Position numbers and translations under genes: made by a program
Notes under the pieces: model-generated
What the model was told of the DNA's origin: nothing
Seen by the model: only the letters and a program-made list of their open reading frames with translations
Database searches by the model: none
Part shown: positions 63,073-64,000 of the stretch, in pieces
Numbering within the stretch: position 1 is the stretch's first letter
Layout of the letters: each line of letters starts with the position of its first letter
Assembly: GCF_005849285.1 (NCBI RefSeq)
Contig: NZ_CP040517.1
Coordinates: forward strand, 1 to 64,000
DNA: 64,000 bases
DNA from: Luteithermobacter gelatinilyticus
GTDB lineage: Bacteria > Pseudomonadota > Alphaproteobacteria > Sphingomonadales > Emcibacteraceae
Direction: 5' to 3'

Positions 63073-64000
63073 TTAAAGCCGTTCAATGATGGTCGCCGTG
63101 GCCATGCCGCCGGCGACACAGAGGGTGGCCAGTGCGGTGGCCTTGCCGGTGCGTTCCAGCTCGTCCAGCGCGGTGCCCAGGATCATCGCCCCGGTGGCGC
63201 CCAGCGGATGCCCCATGGCAATGGCGCCGCCATTGACGTTGACCTGTTCCGGGGTCAGTTCCATTTCCTGGCAGAAGCGCAATACCACAGAGGCGAAGGC
63301 TTCATTGACCTCCCAGACGTCAATATTTTCCTTGACCATGCCGGCGCGCTTGAGCGCCTTGCGGGCCGCCGCCCCCGGCCCGGACAGCATGATCGTGGGG
63401 TCGATGCCCACATCGGCAAAGGAGATCAGCCGGGCCCGGGGTTTCAGGCCCAGTTTTTCGCCCATTTCGCGGCTGCCGATCAGCATGCCGGCGGCGCCGT
63501 CCACAATGCCGGAACTGTTGCCGGCGTGGTGAACGTGGTTCATGCGTTCCAGCAGCGGGTATTTTTGCAGCGCCACACTGTCAAATCCTATCTCGCCCAT
63601 ATCCACAAAGGACGGTTTGAGACCAGCGAGATCCTCGGCCGTGGTCTCGGGGCGCATATATTCGTCTCGGTCCAGCAGGGTGATGCCCAGCTGATCCTTG
63701 ATGGGGATGACGGAATTGGCAAAATGGCCCTGATCCCAGGCCGCCTTGGCCCGTTTCTGGCTGAGCAGGGCATAGGCATCGCAATCCTCGCGGCTGAAGC
63801 CGTATTTGGTGGCGATCAGGTCGGCGCTGATGCCCTGAAGCACAAATCCCACTTTGTTGCTGACCTGCGGATCAAACAGCCAGGCCCCGCCGTCAAATCC
63901 CATCTGCACCCGCGACATGCTTTCCACGCCACCGGCCAGCATAAGATCGGCCTGGCCGGCCATAACCCGTGCGGCGGCATAGTTGACCGCCACCAGCGCC
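63073..64000 (-). CDS. Acetyl-CoA C-acyltransferase (thiolase), 5' part outside the window
   Basis: At least 309 codons are inside; the frame continues past base 64000, so the amino end with the nucleophilic cysteine is not visible. The visible part has [32 protein letters not shown], the histidine in [18 protein letters not shown] and the second cysteine in [16 protein letters not shown]. It performs the thiolytic step of beta-oxidation with the FadB-type partner. Confidence 0.93.
   Translation of the reverse strand, partial: ALVAVNYAAARVMAGQADLMLAGGVESMSRVQMGFDGGAWLFDPQVSNKVGFVLQGISADLIATKYGFSREDCDAYALLSQKRAKAAWDQGHFANSVIPIKDQLGITLLDRDEYMRPETTAEDLAGLKPSFVDMGEIGFDSVALQKYPLLERMNHVHHAGNSSGIVDGAAGMLIGSREMGEKLGLKPRARLISFADVGIDPTIMLSGPGAAARKALKRAGMVKENIDVWEVNEAFASVVLRFCQEMELTPEQVNVNGGAIAMGHPLGATGAMILGTALDELERTGKATALATLCVAGGMATATIIERL

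Overview
The window is chromosomal DNA from an alphaproteobacterium. The evidence is gene order: ppsR-maf-aroE-coaE-dnaQ, secB, fxsA, a Tim44-like gene followed by mltA-smr-xre, the aroK-aroB-corC operon diverging from a xerD-accA block, and secA next to argJ. I cannot name the genus from sequence alone; a marine or sediment lineage near Emcibacterales/Kordiimonadales is a guess. No rRNA, tRNA or CRISPR array was seen. About 60 protein genes are supported, most of them intact housekeeping genes.

Layout. 1-3.9 kb: regulatory kinase/pyrophosphorylase, Maf, shikimate dehydrogenase, dephospho-CoA kinase and Pol III epsilon, several with ATGA/GTGA overlaps. 4.1-13.4 kb: an exporter locus with three TetR-type regulators, a HlyD-type adaptor, two ABC ATPases, a small membrane protein, a beta-CASP ribonuclease and two ABC-2 permeases. 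13.5-25.9 kb: secretion chaperone, envelope and cell-wall genes, shikimate genes, recombinase and accA. 26.0-27.4 kb: a small AT-rich patch with two exported proteins. 27.4-34.5 kb: secA, argJ, acetyltransferases, mutT and fabI, with recombination debris between 33.2 and 33.7 kb. 34.8-39.6 kb: a second exporter of the yhiI-rbbA-yhhJ type whose rbbA reading frame is broken in a G run. 39.6-41.1 kb: an AT-rich patch with a DUF3800 gene. 41.2-50.8 kb: hydrolase, SDR, bluB, M14 peptidase, POT transporter, uup and msrPQ. 51.7-56.2 kb: an ISL3-family transposon of the ISPpu12 type carrying a MerR regulator, a CDF cation transporter and lspA, inserted in a polysaccharide deacetylase gene. 56.3-64 kb: yjbQ, DUF481, yceI, a MarR regulator and methyltransferase with shared operators, and fatty acid beta-oxidation genes running off the window.

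The most interesting structures are not standard genes. (1) The transposon is delimited to the base: 24-bp imperfect inverted repeats and an 8-bp target duplication AAAATATA; removing it restores one uninterrupted 361-codon deacetylase gene. (2) A family of short palindromic elements with TA-flanked ends (core GAGTGAATTGTG) occurs at six to eight places, often at the 3' edge of genes, and supplies the stop codons of three of them; one 143-bp copy has perfect 23-bp terminal inverted repeats, so the family looks like a MITE. (3) Three copies of a 17-bp palindrome (TTAGTTAG-centred) surround a marR-methyltransferase pair. (4) A 15-bp perfect palindrome covers the -10 box of a TetR-type operon. 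(5) Short tandem duplications of 13-20 bp recur in many intergenic spacers. (6) One gene is a chimera of a GNAT acetyltransferase and the tail of an S9 peptidase.
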